This document shows, piece by piece, positions 46,038 through 55,832 of a stretch of DNA of 64,000 nt. Made by a program: the position numbers and the translations under genes. The DNA is taken from positions 560,472 to 624,471 of the forward strand of contig NZ_BLJO01000001.1 of the NCBI RefSeq assembly GCF_009932555.1, read 5' to 3'. Under the pieces are notes generated by a model. The model searched no databases, was not told where the DNA came from, and saw only the letters and a list, made by a program, of their open reading frames with translations. Position 1 is the first letter of the stretch; every line of letters begins with the position of its first letter. Source of the DNA: Steroidobacter agaridevorans. Lineage in GTDB: Bacteria; Pseudomonadota; Gammaproteobacteria; Steroidobacterales; Steroidobacteraceae.

Positions 46038-47275
46038 GCAGTGCGAACTCCTCGGCTGGCGTCGTGATCGTCGGCGCCGGACATGCAGGCGCTCAAGCCG
46101 CCCTCGCCCTTCGCCAAGGCGGTTACACGGCGCCGGTGACGATGCTCACGACCGAGCCGGAGCTGCCGTACGAGCGTCCGCCGCTATCCAAGGAATATCT
46201 GGCCGGCGAGCGCGCGTTCGACAACATGCTCATCCGTTCGCAATCGTTCTGGGACGAGCACCGGATCGGCGTTCGTACTGCCTGCCGTGTGGTGAGCATC
46301 GACTCACAGGCCCGTCGCGTCGGCATCGCGGGCGGCGAGATGTTGAATTATCAGAATCTGATCTGGGCGGGCGGCGGCAATGCGCGGCGGCTGACATGCG
46401 CTGGCGGCGATCTCGCCGGCGTGCATTCGGTTCGCACGCGAGCGGACGTCGATCAGCTGCGCACGGAGATCGAGAGCGCTCGTCGAGTTGCCGTCGTGGG
46501 TGGCGGCTATATCGGCCTCGAGGCCGCCGCCGTGCTCAACAAGTTGGGCAAGCAAGTCGTGGTGCTCGAAGCGCTCGATCGCGTGCTCGCTCGCGTCGCT
46601 GGACCTCAGCTTTCGAAGTTCTATGAGGACGAGCATCGCGCCCACGGCGTCGATGTACGAACCTCCTGCGCCGTCGATTCGTTGCTTGGCGAGCGCGGCC
46701 GCGTGTGCGGCGTGCGCCTGAGCGATGGAACCATCCTCGACGCGGACATCGTGATCGTCGGCATCGGCATCGTTCCAAACATTGCGCCGCTCATCGACGC
46801 AGGCGCAGCCGGCAGTTCCGCGGGCGTGCGCATCGATGAGTACTGCCGCACGACGCTGCCAGGAATTCACGCAGTCGGCGATTGCGCGCTTCATGTGAAT
46901 CGCTGGGCTGATGGCGCCGAGGTCCGCATCGAATCCGTGCAGAACGCAGTCGATCAAGCGACCGTCGCGGCCAAGGACGTGCTCGCCGCCCCGACCCCCT
47001 ATCAGGCGCTGCCTTGGTTCTGGTCGAATCAGTACGACCTGCGTCTGCAAACGATAGGCCTCTCGCTCGGTCACGACTCGACGACCGTGCGCGGCATTCC
47101 CGCGAGCCACAGCTTCTCGATTGTTTATTTGAAAAGAGATCGAGTCGTCGCACTCGATTGCGTCAACGCGCCACGCGACTACGCATTCGGCCGCAAGCTC
47201 GTGAGCGGCGGACTGTCGCCCGATCCTGCGCGACTCGGCAATCCCGCGGTATCTCTCAAGGATCTCTGCGGCTGA
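46034..47275 (+). CDS. FAD-dependent ferredoxin reductase (putidaredoxin-reductase-like)
   Basis: This 413-residue flavoprotein has an N-terminal FAD motif VIVGAGHAGAQAALALRQGG, a central NAD motif AVVGGGYIGLEAAAVL and the second FAD contact in GIHAVGDCALH. It is the only ferredoxin reductase in the window and would pass electrons from NADH to the two [2Fe-2S] ferredoxins (32432, 37266) for the P450s and perhaps the Rieske oxygenases. Its location in the IclR-linked operon while the P450s are TetR-linked implies that both regulatory groups must be induced together. Confidence 0.94.
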   Translation: MSSANSSAGVVIVGAGHAGAQAALALRQGGYTAPVTMLTTEPELPYERPPLSKEYLAGERAFDNMLIRSQSFWDEHRIGVRTACRVVSIDSQARRVGIAGGEMLNYQNLIWAGGGNARRLTCAGGDLAGVHSVRTRADVDQLRTEIESARRVAVVGGGYIGLEAAAVLNKLGKQVVVLEALDRVLARVAGPQLSKFYEDEHRAHGVDVRTSCAVDSLLGERGRVCGVRLSDGTILDADIVIVGIGIVPNIAPLIDAGAAGSSAGVRIDEYCRTTLPGIHAVGDCALHVNRWADGAEVRIESVQNAVDQATVAAKDVLAAPTPYQALPWFWSNQYDLRLQTIGLSLGHDSTTVRGIPASHSFSIVYLKRDRVVALDCVNAPRDYAFGRKLVSGGLSPDPARLGNPAVSLKDLCG

Positions 47276-47289
47276 AGGAATCGAGGTTC

Positions 47290-48285
47290 ATGATCAATAC
47301 TGCTCCACCTTCGATGCAGACGCGCGTCACGCGGCTGCTTGGCATTCGCTATCCCATCATCCAGGGCGGCATGCAGTGGGTCGGCCGCGCGGAACTCGCC
47401 TCCGCCGTGTCGAACGCCGGCGGACTAGGGATCCTCACCGCGCTCACGCAGCCCACACCCGAAGCTTTGGGAGCGGAGATCCGCCGCTGCCGTGAAATGA
47501 CGAGCCAGCCGTTCGGCGTGAATCTAACGATGTTGCCCGCGACCAATCCGCCGCCGTACGAACGCTATCTGGATGTGGCCATCGAAGGCGGTGTACGCGT
47601 GCTCGAGACGGCGGGCAATGTGCCCGAAGCCTTCTTCGCAAAGGCCAAGGCGGCCGGCATGATCGTTCTGCATAAGTGCACGGCCGTTCGCCATGCACTC
47701 GCTGCCGAACGTCGCGGCGTCGACGCAATCTCCATCGATTCATTCGAGTGCGCAGGTCATCCGGGCGAAGACGACATCGGCGCCATGGTGTTGATTCCGG
47801 CCGCGGCACGCAAAGTGAAGATTCCGTTGATCGCCTCGGGCGGTATCGGCAATGGTCGCGGCATGGCGGCGGCCCTCGCTCTTGGCGCGGAAGGCGTCAA
47901 CATGGGCACGCGCTTCTGCGCGACGGTCGAGGCGCCCATTCACGACAACATCAAACAACTGCTCGTTTCGCGCACCGAGCGCGAGACGAACCTGATCTTC
48001 CGTCCGTTTCGAAATACCGCTCGCTGCGTGAAGAACGCAGTCTCGGATGAAGTAGTGACGATCGAGCGCCGCGCCGGAGCCCAGTTTTCCGATGTCCAAC
48101 CGCTGGTCTCGGGCCAGCGCGGCCGCGCTTCGCTGGAATCCGGAGATGTCGACGGCGGGCTCGTCTGGGGCGGCCAGATCATCGGACTCATCGACGACGT
48201 ACCGACCTGTGCCGAGCTGATCCAACGCATGGTCACGGAATGCCAGGCGCAGTTACAGCAAGGCCTGGCGGCGTTTGTGCACTGA
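47290..48285 (+). CDS. Nitronate monooxygenase-like flavoprotein (NMO/2-nitropropane dioxygenase family)
   Basis: The 331-residue TIM-barrel protein has the NMO-family opening YPIIQGGMQWVGRAELA, the segment QPFGVNLTML, HKCTAVRHA around the usual catalytic position, and the FMN-phosphate site ASGGIGNGRGMAAALALGA with MGTRF. Members also include FMN-dependent reductases of acyl-CoA catabolism, such as IpdC in steroid C-ring degradation. With no nitro-compound genes nearby, a flavin-dependent oxidation or reduction of a pathway intermediate is more likely than nitronate oxidation. It is the last gene of the operon from 42237. Confidence 0.9.
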   Translation: MINTAPPSMQTRVTRLLGIRYPIIQGGMQWVGRAELASAVSNAGGLGILTALTQPTPEALGAEIRRCREMTSQPFGVNLTMLPATNPPPYERYLDVAIEGGVRVLETAGNVPEAFFAKAKAAGMIVLHKCTAVRHALAAERRGVDAISIDSFECAGHPGEDDIGAMVLIPAAARKVKIPLIASGGIGNGRGMAAALALGAEGVNMGTRFCATVEAPIHDNIKQLLVSRTERETNLIFRPFRNTARCVKNAVSDEVVTIERRAGAQFSDVQPLVSGQRGRASLESGDVDGGLVWGGQIIGLIDDVPTCAELIQRMVTECQAQLQQGLAAFVH

Positions 48286-48408
48286 AGCTCCGCACGATGC
48301 GCGCACGGCGCTAGAGGGCGTCACGACGATAGGGACCGCCTCATTGGTCTATATTCACCCGCCCCCCTGCGATATAGTTTCTTACCGCCATCAATGGGAT
48401 GACCACAA

Positions 48409-49257
48409 ATGCTCGGGACGATCCTGCGGAAAGTGGCGAGCGCTGCCGGGGTGGAGATAAGCAGAAAGCGGGATGATTTCCTGCTTCACCTGTACGACCA
48501 AGAGGACGCGATAAGAAAACCCTATTTCAATATCGGCTCAGGCAGCTTCTGGCATCCCAGATGGACTAACGTCGACTTCGTCTCGGACCACTACAGCGGC
48601 GTCCAGCGCGACGTCGTTCATCATGATTTGATGAGCCTTGCGCCGCTGCCTATTCAGACGAGCGCCGCCAAGGTCATCTACACATCGCACACGATCGAGC
48701 ACATCAAGGAAGCGGCGGTTGCGAAGCTCTTCGAGGAGGCCTATCGCTGCCTGATTCCCGGCGGGATTCTCAGAGTGACGACCGGGCCCGACGCCGATAC
48801 CGATTACGCCGCGATGATGCGGGGCGACGCCAACTGGTTCTACTGGGACACTTGGTATCATTCCCCGGGAACCTATGAACGTCAGTACAAGGGACCGGCG
48901 GACATGGTGCCGCTCGAAGAGCGCTGGCTCGACCACGTAGCGAGCGCACTTGCCCCGAACAACCTCGCTCCTTCCAGAAAATTCGCCGCAGCCGAAATTC
49001 GAGAAGTCATCAACTCGATGTCCAAGGAAGAGGCCCTCGATTACTTCACGGGGCTTTGCTCGTTCGATCCCAGTCGCCCGCATAACCACATCTCTTGGTG
49101 GAATGCCGCAAAGATCGAGCGGTTCATGAGAGATGCAGGTTTTCAAACCGTCTATCGCTCCGGCTATGGCCAAAGCGCCAGCCCAGTCATGCGAAACTCT
49201 CGTCTGTTTGACAGCACTCACACACAGATGAGTGTTTACGTCGAAGCGGTTCGGTGA
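48409..49257 (+). CDS. Class I SAM-dependent methyltransferase-like protein
   Basis: This 282-residue protein has the SAM-binding opening YFNIGSGSFWHPRWTNVDF, an acidic DLMSLAPLP after it, and TSHTIEHIKEAAVAKLFEEA followed by CLIPGGILRVTTG, the usual post-motif helix and strand. The methyl acceptor is unknown; related proteins occur in polysaccharide and secondary-metabolite loci. It lies alone, 123 bases after the catabolic operon, followed by a terminator-like hairpin at 49344. Its codon use looks less GC-rich than its neighbours, by eye only. Confidence 0.82.
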   Translation: MLGTILRKVASAAGVEISRKRDDFLLHLYDQEDAIRKPYFNIGSGSFWHPRWTNVDFVSDHYSGVQRDVVHHDLMSLAPLPIQTSAAKVIYTSHTIEHIKEAAVAKLFEEAYRCLIPGGILRVTTGPDADTDYAAMMRGDANWFYWDTWYHSPGTYERQYKGPADMVPLEERWLDHVASALAPNNLAPSRKFAAAEIREVINSMSKEEALDYFTGLCSFDPSRPHNHISWWNAAKIERFMRDAGFQTVYRSGYGQSASPVMRNSRLFDSTHTQMSVYVEAVR

Positions 49258-49264
49258 AGCCTGA

Positions 49265-49282
49265 GGCGCCAGCCGTGGCGCC
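49265..49282. other. Hairpin after the methyltransferase gene
   Basis: GGCGCCA and TGGCGCC form a perfect 7-base stem around GCCG, 7 bases after the methyltransferase stop. There is no T-run, so on its own it is a weak terminator candidate; a better one follows at 49344. Confidence 0.4.
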
Positions 49283-49343
49283 GGCTTGCGAACGTTTCGC
49301 CACCGGGCCGGTCTTCGCCGGACGCGTGGCCTACTCGCGCCCG

Positions 49344-49366
49344 AGGGGTTGAGACCCCTGATTTTT
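49344..49366 (+). terminator. Rho-independent terminator
   Basis: AGGGGT and ACCCCT form a 6-base stem with a TGAG loop, followed by GATTTTT. It is about 87 bases downstream of the methyltransferase and reads in its direction, separating it from the minus-strand tRNA genes. Confidence 0.6.
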
Positions 49367-49377
49367 CTTACCATTCA

Positions 49378-49394
49378 GGTGGCTGGGAGCCACC
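49378..49394 (-). other. Hairpin 18 bases beyond the tRNA-Glu 3' end
   Basis: GGTGGCT and AGCCACC form a perfect 7-base stem around GGG. On the minus strand it lies just downstream of tRNA-Glu but has no T-run, so it may be a processing or Rho-dependent stop element. Confidence 0.35.
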
Positions 49395-49412
49395 GCCGAC
49401 GCCTTTTCAAGT

Positions 49413-49488
49413 TGGCGTCCCCACGGGGATTCGAACCCCGGTTACTACCGTGAAAGGGTAATGTCCTAGGCCTCTAGACGATGGGGAC
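49413..49488 (-). tRNA. tRNA-Glu (TTC)
   Basis: The 76-base cloverleaf has acceptor GTCCCC/GGGGAC, T-loop GTTCGAATCC and an encoded CCA end at 49413-49415. The anticodon loop CTTTCAC gives TTC. It is clustered with tRNA-Ala and gltX, whose product charges tRNA-Glu. Confidence 0.96.
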
Positions 49489-49508
49489 GCACATCGAAAA
49501 CGTGGTGT

Positions 49509-49584
<76 letters not shown>

Positions 49585-49687
49585 ACGCGAGAGGCGCGCA
49601 ATGTAGGGAAGCGGGGCCGGGCTGTCAAGGAGACTTGATCGAAATCATGTCTTTGGGCGGTATTTGGGGCAAGTTTCATGGAAACAC

Positions 49688-51091
49688 TCAGCCCTGCCCG
49701 CGCGCGTAGGCCAATGCCCGCTCCAGCCGCGCGACAGTGACTTCGCGCCCCAGCACCTCGAGCGTGACATCGATGGGCGGCGACACGGTGCCGCCCGACA
49801 CGGCCACGCGGATCGGCTGTGCGACTTTGCCCATGCCGAGGCTCAGCTCGGCCGCGGTCCGGTTGACCGCATCGTGCAAGGCCGGAGCGACCCACTCGGT
49901 CAGCGCCGAGAGTTTCTGCAGCACCGTCGTCAGAGGGCCCACGGCCTCGGCGGTGAGATTCTTCTTCGCAGCCTTCTCCTCGTAGCCCGTGACATCCTCG
50001 AAGAAGAACCGGCTGTTCTGCGCCATCTCCTTCAACGTCTTGGCCCGCTCCTGCTGGGACTTCGCGACAGCGGCGAGCTTGCGATCGTCCGTGACATTCA
50101 CGCCGAGCGCGGCGAGCTGCGGCTTCAGATACTTCGCTACATGCTCCGGCGTCGAACGCATGATGTGCTGTTGATTCAGCCACAGCAGCTTGTCGGGATT
50201 GAACGCGGACGCGGACTTGTTCACATCCTTGATGTCGAACAGCTGAGCCATCTCTTCCATCGAGAAGACTTCCTGATCGCCGTGCGACCAGCCGAGGCGC
50301 ACCAGGTAATTGAGCAGAGCCTCGGGCAGGAAGCCCTCCTCCCGATACTGCAGCACACTGACCGCGCCGTGACGCTTCGACAGCTTCGCGCCGTCCTGGC
50401 CAAGGATCATGGGCACGTGCGCATATACGGGAACGGGAGCGCCCAGCGCCTTGAGCATGTTGATCTGACGCGGCGTGTTGTTGAGATGGTCGTCGCCGCG
50501 AATCACGTGCGTGCACTTCATGTCGCTGTCGTCGACGACCACGCAGAAGTTATAAGTCGGCGTGCCGTCGGAGCGCGCGATGATCAGATCGTCGAGCTCC
50601 ATGTTGTCGAACACGACGTTGCCGTGAATGACGTCTTCGACGACGACGCTGCCGTCGATGGGATTCTTGAAGCGCACCACCGGCGACACGCCGGGCCGCG
50701 GCTCGGTGCGGTTCCGGCACGTGCCGTCGTAGCGCGGTTTCTGCTTGGCTTCCTGCTGGCGGGCGCGCATGGCGTCCAACTCTTCTTTCGAGCAGTAGCA
50801 GTGATACGCGTGACCGGCTTTGAGGAACTCGCCGATGACCTCGCGATAGCGGTCCATCCGGCGCGTCTGATAGAACGGACCTTCGTCGGCGCCGAGCCCG
50901 AGCCATTCCATGCCATCGAGGATGACCTGGGTCGCTTCCTCGGTGGAGCGCTCGCGGTCGGTGTCCTCGATGCGCAGGATGAACGTGCCGCTATGGCGAC
51001 GCGCGTACAACCAGGAGAACAGCGCCGTGCGCACGCCGCCGATATGGAGCATGCCCGTGGGGCTGGGAGCGAAACGGGTACGAACGACCAT
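49688..51091 (-). CDS. gltX: Glutamyl-tRNA synthetase
   Basis: This 467-residue class I synthetase charges tRNA-Glu. It has the ATP-binding HIGH motif in [19 protein letters not shown], a zinc-binding-like Cys stretch (HCYCSKEEL with a downstream CRN) and the KMSKS equivalent KLSKRHG. The C-terminal anticodon-binding helical domain is complete. It sits between tRNA-Val upstream and tRNA-Ala/tRNA-Glu downstream, an arrangement seen in several gammaproteobacteria. Length and motifs are normal for a bacterial GluRS; no discriminating features were seen. Confidence 0.98.
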   Translation of the reverse strand: MVVRTRFAPSPTGMLHIGGVRTALFSWLYARRHSGTFILRIEDTDRERSTEEATQVILDGMEWLGLGADEGPFYQTRRMDRYREVIGEFLKAGHAYHCYCSKEELDAMRARQQEAKQKPRYDGTCRNRTEPRPGVSPVVRFKNPIDGSVVVEDVIHGNVVFDNMELDDLIIARSDGTPTYNFCVVVDDSDMKCTHVIRGDDHLNNTPRQINMLKALGAPVPVYAHVPMILGQDGAKLSKRHGAVSVLQYREEGFLPEALLNYLVRLGWSHGDQEVFSMEEMAQLFDIKDVNKSASAFNPDKLLWLNQQHIMRSTPEHVAKYLKPQLAALGVNVTDDRKLAAVAKSQQERAKTLKEMAQNSRFFFEDVTGYEEKAAKKNLTAEAVGPLTTVLQKLSALTEWVAPALHDAVNRTAAELSLGMGKVAQPIRVAVSGGTVSPPIDVTLEVLGREVTVARLERALAYARGQG

Positions 51092-51158
51092 GCGGATCCG
51101 CCTGCTGACGAATCAGCAAGCCGGGATGTCGTCCCTACCTAGTTTCATTGCTGAGGGA

Positions 51159-51233
51159 TGGTGGGCGGTACAGGGATTGAACCTGTGACCCCTGCCGTGT
51201 GAAAGCAGTGCTCTACCGCTGAGCTAACCGCCC
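51159..51233 (-). tRNA. tRNA-Val (CAC)
   Basis: The 75-base cloverleaf has acceptor GGGCGGT/ACCGCCC, T-loop GTTCAATCC and an encoded CCA end at 51159-51161. The anticodon stem CTGCT/GGCAG encloses TTCACAC, giving anticodon CAC. It lies 67 bases upstream of gltX on the same strand. Confidence 0.94.
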
Positions 51234-51308
51234 GGAATGCCGGCCCGACGAATCGCCATACGATTTGAAGGGGCGCGTAGTTTAGGGATGACGATGGGCG
51301 CGGTCAAA

Positions 51309-51755
51309 TCATGTCACGTGGACTGGGGGCGGCCGGTTCAGCATTACCCAATACAGGCCCAGGCTGCTCACCGCCTCGACGAAGGCGCCGAATTCCACCG
51401 GTTTGCGGACATAGCTGTTGGCGCCCAGGTTGTAGCTGGCGATCACGTCGGCGTCCTGGCTCGAGGACGTGAGCACGACCACCGGCAGGTTGCGGGTCCG
51501 CTCGTCGGCACGCAGCCGTTTCAGCACGCCGAGCCCGTCGAGCTTGGGCAGCTTCAGGTCGAGCAGGATCACCGTGGGAGCATTCATCACATCGCGGCTG
51601 GCGTACTGCCCGGTGCCGAACAGGTATTCGATAGCCTCCACGCCGTCGCGGACCACCACGATGTCGTGCGCCAGGTTGTTCTTGCGCAGGCTGAGCAGCG
51701 TCAACTCCTCGTCGTCCGGGTTGTCCTCGACCAGCAGGATGTAGCGCTCGCTCAT
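51309..51755 (-). CDS. Receiver-only response regulator (Rcp1/CheY-like)
   Basis: The 148-residue protein is a single receiver domain with acidic pocket ([12 protein letters not shown]), phosphoacceptor Asp in [13 protein letters not shown], Thr/Ser in VVLTSSSQD and Lys in YVRKPVEFG. It has no output domain. Such proteins partner with phytochrome-like or multi-PAS kinases and pass phosphate onward or act by protein contact. Its ATG overlaps the upstream kinase stop (51752-51755), so the two are coupled and probably form a dedicated pair. Confidence 0.94.
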   Translation of the reverse strand: MSERYILLVEDNPDDEELTLLSLRKNNLAHDIVVVRDGVEAIEYLFGTGQYASRDVMNAPTVILLDLKLPKLDGLGVLKRLRADERTRNLPVVVLTSSSQDADVIASYNLGANSYVRKPVEFGAFVEAVSSLGLYWVMLNRPPPVHVT

Positions 51756-54181
51756 TGCTGCCCCTTGGCAATGCTGAAGTAAATCGTCGCCCCGCGATCG
51801 ACGGCCGCATCGGCCCAGATGCGGCCGCCATGCCGCTGCACGATGCGCTGGACCGTCGCGAGGCCCACCCCCGTGCCGGGAAACTCCCCGGCCGCATGTA
51901 AACGTTGGAACACCCCAAACAGGTTCGTCGCATAGCGCAGATCGAACCCGACGCCATTGTCCTGCACGAAGAACGTCCTCTCGTTTTCGTCGCCGGCAAC
52001 GCCATCGGCCGCCAGCGCGCCGAAGCGGATTTCCGCGACCGGCCGGCTGGCGGTGAACTTCCAGGCGTTGTCCAGCAGATTCTCCAGCGCAATCTCCAGC
52101 AGCCCGGCATCCCCGTCCACGACCAGCTGCGGCTCGATGACGATCGCGGCGGCCCGCTCCGGAGACGCCTCGCGCAGCCGGGTCAGGGCCGCGCGCACAT
52201 ACTCCGACAGGTCCACCTGCCGCCGTCTGAATTCCACCCGCGTGACCCGGCCCAGCTCCAGCAAGTCATCGATCAAGTTCGACATTCTTTGCGTACCAGC
52301 CAGTACGCGATCGATGCAGCGGCGACCGTCCGCGTCGATCGTCTCGTAATGCCGGTCGCGCAGCAAGCCGGTAAACCCCGCTATGGCGCGCAACGGTCCC
52401 CGGAGATCGTGCGACACCGAATAGCTGAAAGCCTCCAGTTCTTTATTGGACTCCTGTAGCTCCGCGGTCCGCTTTCTCACTCGCTCCTCGAGCTCGGCAT
52501 ACAGATGGGCGTTTTCCAGGCCGACCGCGGCCAGATCGGCGAGCTGGCTCAGCACGCGCTCGTCGTTGGATGCGAACTCCCCGCTCTGCTTGTCGGCGAC
52601 GCATAGCACGCCGATGCGCCGCCCGGAGGCGGCCGCCAGCGACACGGTGAGGCCCCGCCCCTCCTGTAACACAGAGTCCGGCGCCACCGACGTATATTTT
52701 TCCGAATGTGAAGTCTTGCAGCACTCGACCGTTGCGTCGTCCGCGCTCTTCAACACACACACAGCAACGTGCGCTCCGACCAGGTCGCGGGCGATATCTG
52801 TAATGACCTGCAGCAGCTCATCCACCGTGAGCACTGAATTGACCTTGCGGGCCGCCGCCGCGAGCGCAGCCAGTTGAGTGAGATAGCGCTGCCGTTCCCG
52901 ATCGGCCTCGTTGCGCTCGGTCACGTCCTGCATCGTGCCGATGATATGAGTGGGGCGGCCCGACTCGTCGCGAATCACGCGCCGCTCGGCGTGCACGTAA
53001 CGAACCGATCCATCCGGGTGCCGCACGCGGAATTGCAACCCGGCCGAGCCGTCGCCGCGATTCGCTTCGCTGTAGGCAGCAATCAGCGCCGGCCGGTCCG
53101 CTTCGAGCACGACGCCGAGGAACGACGCCAGGCTCACCGAGCGCTCGCCTGGAATTCCCAGGATCGCCGTGGTCTCGCCATAGACGTTGAGCTTGTCGTT
53201 CGACAAATCGCGCTCCCAATAACCCAGCCGCGCAATCGCCTGCGCCAGCTCCACGCGAGTGAGGCTTTCTTTCAGCTGTGTCTGCGCATTCGCATGCGCG
53301 ATCGCCAGCGCCACCAGGCTCACCGCCGCCTGCACGAGCACCAGCTCGCGATCCGACGGCTCGTACGGGTGCGGGTAGTAAACAGCTATGACAGCAATCA
53401 AACGTCCACGCGCCCCGAATACCGGCGTGAACCAGCAAGCTCGCAAGCCATGCTCAGCGCCAAGGGCGGCGAGCTCGCGCCAATCCGGATCTTTGGTGAT
53501 ATCGGCACAGGTCGCGGTTCGACCGCTGCGCAGCGCGTGGGCGCATGCACCGTGCGGCATGCCGAGCAATGCATCCTGGACGACCGACAGGAATCGCGAC
53601 GGCAAACTCGGGCTGAATGCGGTGCGCACGCGACCGCCAGCCCCATCGAGAACCGTCACGGCGCATCTGGCATCGGCATCGAAGACTTCCATGATGCTGC
53701 AGATGCGCCGAAGCACATCGCCGAGCGTCGAGCCCGCGACGATCATCTGCAAGACTTCACGCTGCGACTCACGCAGCCGCTCGGCTCGCTTGCGATTTGT
53801 GATATCTCTCGCGACCGAATAAGTCGCGCCCGCGCCACCGGCGCCGGCCAGCCAGGTCGATGTCCAGCTCAGCTCGACCAGCGTGCCATCCTTGCGAACA
53901 TAACGATTCTCGAATTCGACGACTTGCGCTCCGCGCAACACCGTCTCGTGCGCGAGCAGCGTGGCCTGCAGATCGTTGGGATAAATCAGATCGAGACACT
54001 TGCGTCCCAGCAGCTCGTCGGGCTGATAGCCGAGAATCCGTGCGGACGATGCACTGACGCGGACGAAGCGCGTGTGCGCGTCCGTCATGCACATCAGATC
54101 TTGAGACAGATCGAAGACGCGCTGCAGGTCGAGCAGCGGCGCGCTCGTCATCGAATCGTCGCTCGAAAGGTGCGTTGCCAC
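51752..54181 (-). CDS. Multi-sensor PAS/GAF histidine kinase
   Basis: The 809-residue cytoplasmic kinase has PAS/PAC (about residues 12-135), GAF (about 150-300), a second PAS/PAC (about 310-430), a second GAF (about 445-590), a coiled linker, HisKA ([14 protein letters not shown]) and HATPase (N-box [12 protein letters not shown]-box [12 protein letters not shown]). No transmembrane segment and no obvious chromophore Cys were noted, so the signal is unknown; PAS/GAF domains may bind a small ligand or sense redox. GTG at 54181 has GGGAG 8 bases upstream; ATG at 54151 is an alternative. Its partner receiver overlaps at the 3' end. Confidence 0.93.
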   Translation of the reverse strand: MATHLSSDDSMTSAPLLDLQRVFDLSQDLMCMTDAHTRFVRVSASSARILGYQPDELLGRKCLDLIYPNDLQATLLAHETVLRGAQVVEFENRYVRKDGTLVELSWTSTWLAGAGGAGATYSVARDITNRKRAERLRESQREVLQMIVAGSTLGDVLRRICSIMEVFDADARCAVTVLDGAGGRVRTAFSPSLPSRFLSVVQDALLGMPHGACAHALRSGRTATCADITKDPDWRELAALGAEHGLRACWFTPVFGARGRLIAVIAVYYPHPYEPSDRELVLVQAAVSLVALAIAHANAQTQLKESLTRVELAQAIARLGYWERDLSNDKLNVYGETTAILGIPGERSVSLASFLGVVLEADRPALIAAYSEANRGDGSAGLQFRVRHPDGSVRYVHAERRVIRDESGRPTHIIGTMQDVTERNEADRERQRYLTQLAALAAAARKVNSVLTVDELLQVITDIARDLVGAHVAVCVLKSADDATVECCKTSHSEKYTSVAPDSVLQEGRGLTVSLAAASGRRIGVLCVADKQSGEFASNDERVLSQLADLAAVGLENAHLYAELEERVRKRTAELQESNKELEAFSYSVSHDLRGPLRAIAGFTGLLRDRHYETIDADGRRCIDRVLAGTQRMSNLIDDLLELGRVTRVEFRRRQVDLSEYVRAALTRLREASPERAAAIVIEPQLVVDGDAGLLEIALENLLDNAWKFTASRPVAEIRFGALAADGVAGDENERTFFVQDNGVGFDLRYATNLFGVFQRLHAAGEFPGTGVGLATVQRIVQRHGGRIWADAAVDRGATIYFSIAKGQQ

Positions 54182-54384
54182 CGCCGATACTCCCTGGCGC
54201 GGCCCTGGCCGTTTGTTGGTGTTGTCACGTTCCGTGGTGGAACGAGCCTACACCTCCAGCGTGCGCCTCAAGAATGCTCGAAGTCGCACTTCCCCCGCTT
54301 CATTGCCGGGAAAAGCGCGACTTCGGGACTATCGACGAGGGTGCCCGGCGGGTCTATGGGACCCGAGCACCCTGCGGGATCCGG

Positions 54385-55758
54385 TCAGTGGGCTTCCTCG
54401 CCGCCGATCATCTGCAGCAACTCTGCAGTGCGAGACTTCATCAGCGCCTCGTTGCCGCGGCTCTCGACGTTCAGGCGGATCAACGGCTCGGTATTGGACG
54501 AGCGCAGGTTGAAGCGCCAGTCGTCGAACTCGATCGACAGGCCATCGGTGAAATCGACGGACTTCGCGCCGGTCTCGTATTTGGCCTGCACGCGCGCGAT
54601 CGTGGCCTTGGCGTCGGCCACTTTGCGATTGATCTCGCCGCTGGCGGGAAACTTCGCGATGCGCTCGCCCACCAGCTGCGACAGGGTTTTGCCGGTTTCG
54701 CACAGCAGCTGCGCCACCAGCAGCCAGGGAATCTGGCCGGTGTCGCAATAGCCGAAGCGACGGAAGTAATGATGCGCGCTCATCTCGCCGCCATAGATGG
54801 CGTCGGCCTGGCGCATCACATCCTTCATGAAAGCGTGTCCCGACTTGGACATCACCGCTTTGCCGCCGAGCGAGGCGACCATGTCGGTGGTCGCCCAGGT
54901 CAAGCGCGGATCGTGCACGATGCGCGCGCCCTGCTCCTGTTTCAGGAACACCGAGGCCAGCAGGCCGACGATGTAATAGCCTTCGATGAAGCTGCCGTTC
55001 TCATCGAACAGGAAACAACGGTCGTAGTCGCCGTCCCAGGCGACGCCGCAATCGGCTTTGTGCTGTTTGATCGCCTCGATGGTGGCGACCCGGTTCTGCT
55101 CCAGCATCGGGTTCGGCACGCCGTTCGGAAAGCTGCCGTCGGGCTGATGGTTGATCTTGATGAACTTGAACGGCAGGTGCGGCTCGAGCTGATCGACGAT
55201 GAGGCCGGCGCCGCCGTTGCCGGCGTTGACCACGATCTTCAACGGCTTGAGCTTGGACTTGTCCAGGTACGACAGCAGGTGCTCGATATATTTCTTGGCG
55301 ATATCGAGCGTGTGACGGGCGCCCTGCTTCGCCGGCTGCGCATAGTTGTTCGACTCGGCGATGCGCTGGATATCCTTCAATCCCGTGTCGCCGCTGATCG
55401 GCCGCGACTGCTCGCGCACGAACTTCATGCCGTTGTAGTCCGGCGGGTTGTGGCTCGCCGTCACCATGATGCCGCCGTCCATGCCTTCGCTGAAGGTCGC
55501 GAAGTACACAACCTCCGTGCCGCACAGGCCGATGTCATAAACATCCACGCCCGAATCGAGCAGGCCCTTGGTCAGGGCGGCGCACAGCTCCTCGCTGGAC
55601 TTGCGGATGTCGCGTCCGACGATGACCCGCTTGGGCTTGAGGAACTCCGCATAGGCGCGCCCGATGCGATACGCCACCTCCGGGTTGAGCTCGCTCGGGA
55701 TCCGGCCGCGATAGTCGTAGGCCTTGAAGCCGACGATGGCGGAAGACGGGTTGGACAT
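54385..55758 (-). CDS. algC: Phosphomannomutase/phosphoglucomutase
   Basis: This 457-residue alpha-D-phosphohexomutase interconverts the 6- and 1-phosphates of mannose and glucose. The catalytic phosphoserine loop TASHNPPDYNG, the Mg-binding DGDYDRC and the sugar-binding GGEMSAHHYF are all intact. Length and motifs match bacterial AlgC/ManB-type enzymes. It supplies mannose-1-phosphate to the GDP-mannose pyrophosphorylase encoded just upstream (74-base gap), and glucose-1-phosphate to the UDP-sugar branch. The algC symbol reflects family resemblance; manB would be equally fitting. Confidence 0.93.
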   Translation of the reverse strand: MSNPSSAIVGFKAYDYRGRIPSELNPEVAYRIGRAYAEFLKPKRVIVGRDIRKSSEELCAALTKGLLDSGVDVYDIGLCGTEVVYFATFSEGMDGGIMVTASHNPPDYNGMKFVREQSRPISGDTGLKDIQRIAESNNYAQPAKQGARHTLDIAKKYIEHLLSYLDKSKLKPLKIVVNAGNGGAGLIVDQLEPHLPFKFIKINHQPDGSFPNGVPNPMLEQNRVATIEAIKQHKADCGVAWDGDYDRCFLFDENGSFIEGYYIVGLLASVFLKQEQGARIVHDPRLTWATTDMVASLGGKAVMSKSGHAFMKDVMRQADAIYGGEMSAHHYFRRFGYCDTGQIPWLLVAQLLCETGKTLSQLVGERIAKFPASGEINRKVADAKATIARVQAKYETGAKSVDFTDGLSIEFDDWRFNLRSSNTEPLIRLNVESRGNEALMKSRTAELLQMIGGEEAH

Positions 55759-55832
55759 GCGCTGCGTTCCTTATCTCTGGTTCTATAAACGATTCTGAAT
55801 GTTTGCTCGTCCGGGGCGATTGGACGAGTGAG

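Noticed and set aside
47290-48285. Firm assignment as nitronate monooxygenase
   Set aside because: The family includes other FMN enzymes and the context is acyl-CoA catabolism, so only the family-level name is kept.
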